Source: Paratrimastix pyriformis
Lineage: Eukaryota; Preaxostyla; Paratrimastigidae
Direction of reading: 5' to 3'
DNA length: 29,228 nt
NCBI GenBank assembly: GCA_027972325.1
Contig: JAPMOS010000223.1
Location: 17,501-46,728 of the forward strand
Made by a program: the position numbers and the translations under genes. Below are positions 28,660-29,228 of this stretch, in pieces (the stretch's first letter is position 1; every line of letters begins with the position of its first letter). The notes below the pieces were generated by a model that searched no databases, was not told the origin of the DNA, and worked only from the letters and a program-made list of their open reading frames with translations.

Positions 28660-29228
28660 TTCTCCTTCACGAGTTCGGAGAACGAGGGACAGCCTCATGG
28701 GATAGCCCCAAACAAACCCAAACCAAGAAAGTCAACACTTGCAGCAAGCACGCAAACAGCACTGACATCCAAAATTTTATCAAAAGAATTTGACATGTGT
28801 CAGTGCCGGCAGTCGACTCGTCCTTTGCGCACTAAGCAAATCGCAACGCAATCCTTTATCGGAGTTCTCCATTTTCTCGGTCTCTCGGACTCATCTTTCA
28901 TAACTTGGGAACTCTGAAGTCAAAGAAAACTGCATCATCGTTGTCCACGGGAGCGGGGTTTGAATGATCGACCTCATCTGTTTGACAATGTCGCTTTCAA
29001 GCTTCAACGAGCTCTGGAAAGATCTGCGCTCTTCTTGGAACGGTGGGCGGTGCCCTGGCTCACGCGCACTCGCTGCGCCAGGCTGAGCTCGACGCCTTCG
29101 CTACGATGAGCAATGCTCAGGTGGGGTTCTGGAGCCTGCGGCCAGACCCTTGTGCCGAGGCCAGGATGCCTTTGTCCAGGATTGGAACAAGCAGGCAGTC
29201 ATGCAAACCCACCGTTCAATCAGGTGGG
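28660..29228. other. no convincing gene; open frame at window edge
   Basis: 28,660-28,940 is AT-richer and looks non-coding. From about 29,040 to the window end a plus-strand frame stays open and would read GTVGGALAHAHSLRQAEL and on; its neighbouring frame reads FDNVAFKLQRALERSALF before it. These may be the start of a gene beyond the edge, but nothing here is recognisable. Confidence 0.3.
28945..29019 (-). tRNA. second degenerate tRNA-like sequence
   Basis: Read on the minus strand, GAGCTCGTTGAAGCTTGAAAGC resembles a D arm. TGTCAAACAGATGAGGTCG resembles an anticodon arm with its variable loop, and CATTCAAACCCCGC resembles the T loop. T-stem pairing is poor and the anticodon stem is imperfect. 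It may be a tRNA pseudogene or another SINE head. Confidence 0.3.

Overview
The window reads as nuclear DNA of a unicellular eukaryote. It is GC-rich, has very short introns (about 48-65 nt, donors usually GTCTGT/GTCTGC, acceptors T-rich then TAG or CAG), a host SKP1 gene fragment, a 5S rRNA gene of eukaryotic type, and several families of tyrosine-recombinase (DIRS-type) retrotransposons. The exact group cannot be fixed from sequence alone. It is a transposon-dense accessory region.

Layout. 1-7199: two divergent multi-exon genes share a 0.6 kb intergenic region holding 142-bp tandem repeats. The minus-strand gene (47-1958) is an unknown nuclear-looking acidic protein. The plus-strand gene (2565-7199) has at least ten introns and reads as a ParB-like domain joined to a DNA amino-methyltransferase domain, an architecture well known from prophages but striking in a spliced eukaryotic gene. 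7293-8728: a 5'-truncated copy of a dispersed retroposon, here called R1. 8736-15549: a structurally whole DIRS-type element (DIRS-A). 15550-18383: a DIRS-B-type reverse transcriptase fragment, the 3' half of SKP1, and a third DIRS-type recombinase lying tail-to-tail with SKP1. 18384-19137: non-coding sequence with a GC palindrome, a 10-bp minisatellite and an AT-rich patch.

19141-28659 is a four-level nest. A fragment of DIRS-A ORF1 (19141-19357 and 28622-28659) was split by R1 with a 12-bp target duplication. That R1 copy (19358-20627 and 27921-28621) was split by a segment carrying half a tRNA-Gly, a 5S rRNA gene and CAT-based satellites. A second whole DIRS element (DIRS-B, 21431-27743) then landed inside the CAT repeat. 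28660-29228 has no convincing gene.

The two 0.41 kb terminal arms of DIRS-B appear to differ only in homopolymer lengths. The methyltransferase gene's frame changes also fall in runs of C or G. Many apparent coding breaks here may therefore be sequence errors and not decay. The strongest candidates for something new are the spliced ParB-methyltransferase gene with its divergent partner and repeat-filled promoter, and the tRNA-headed R1 retroposon.
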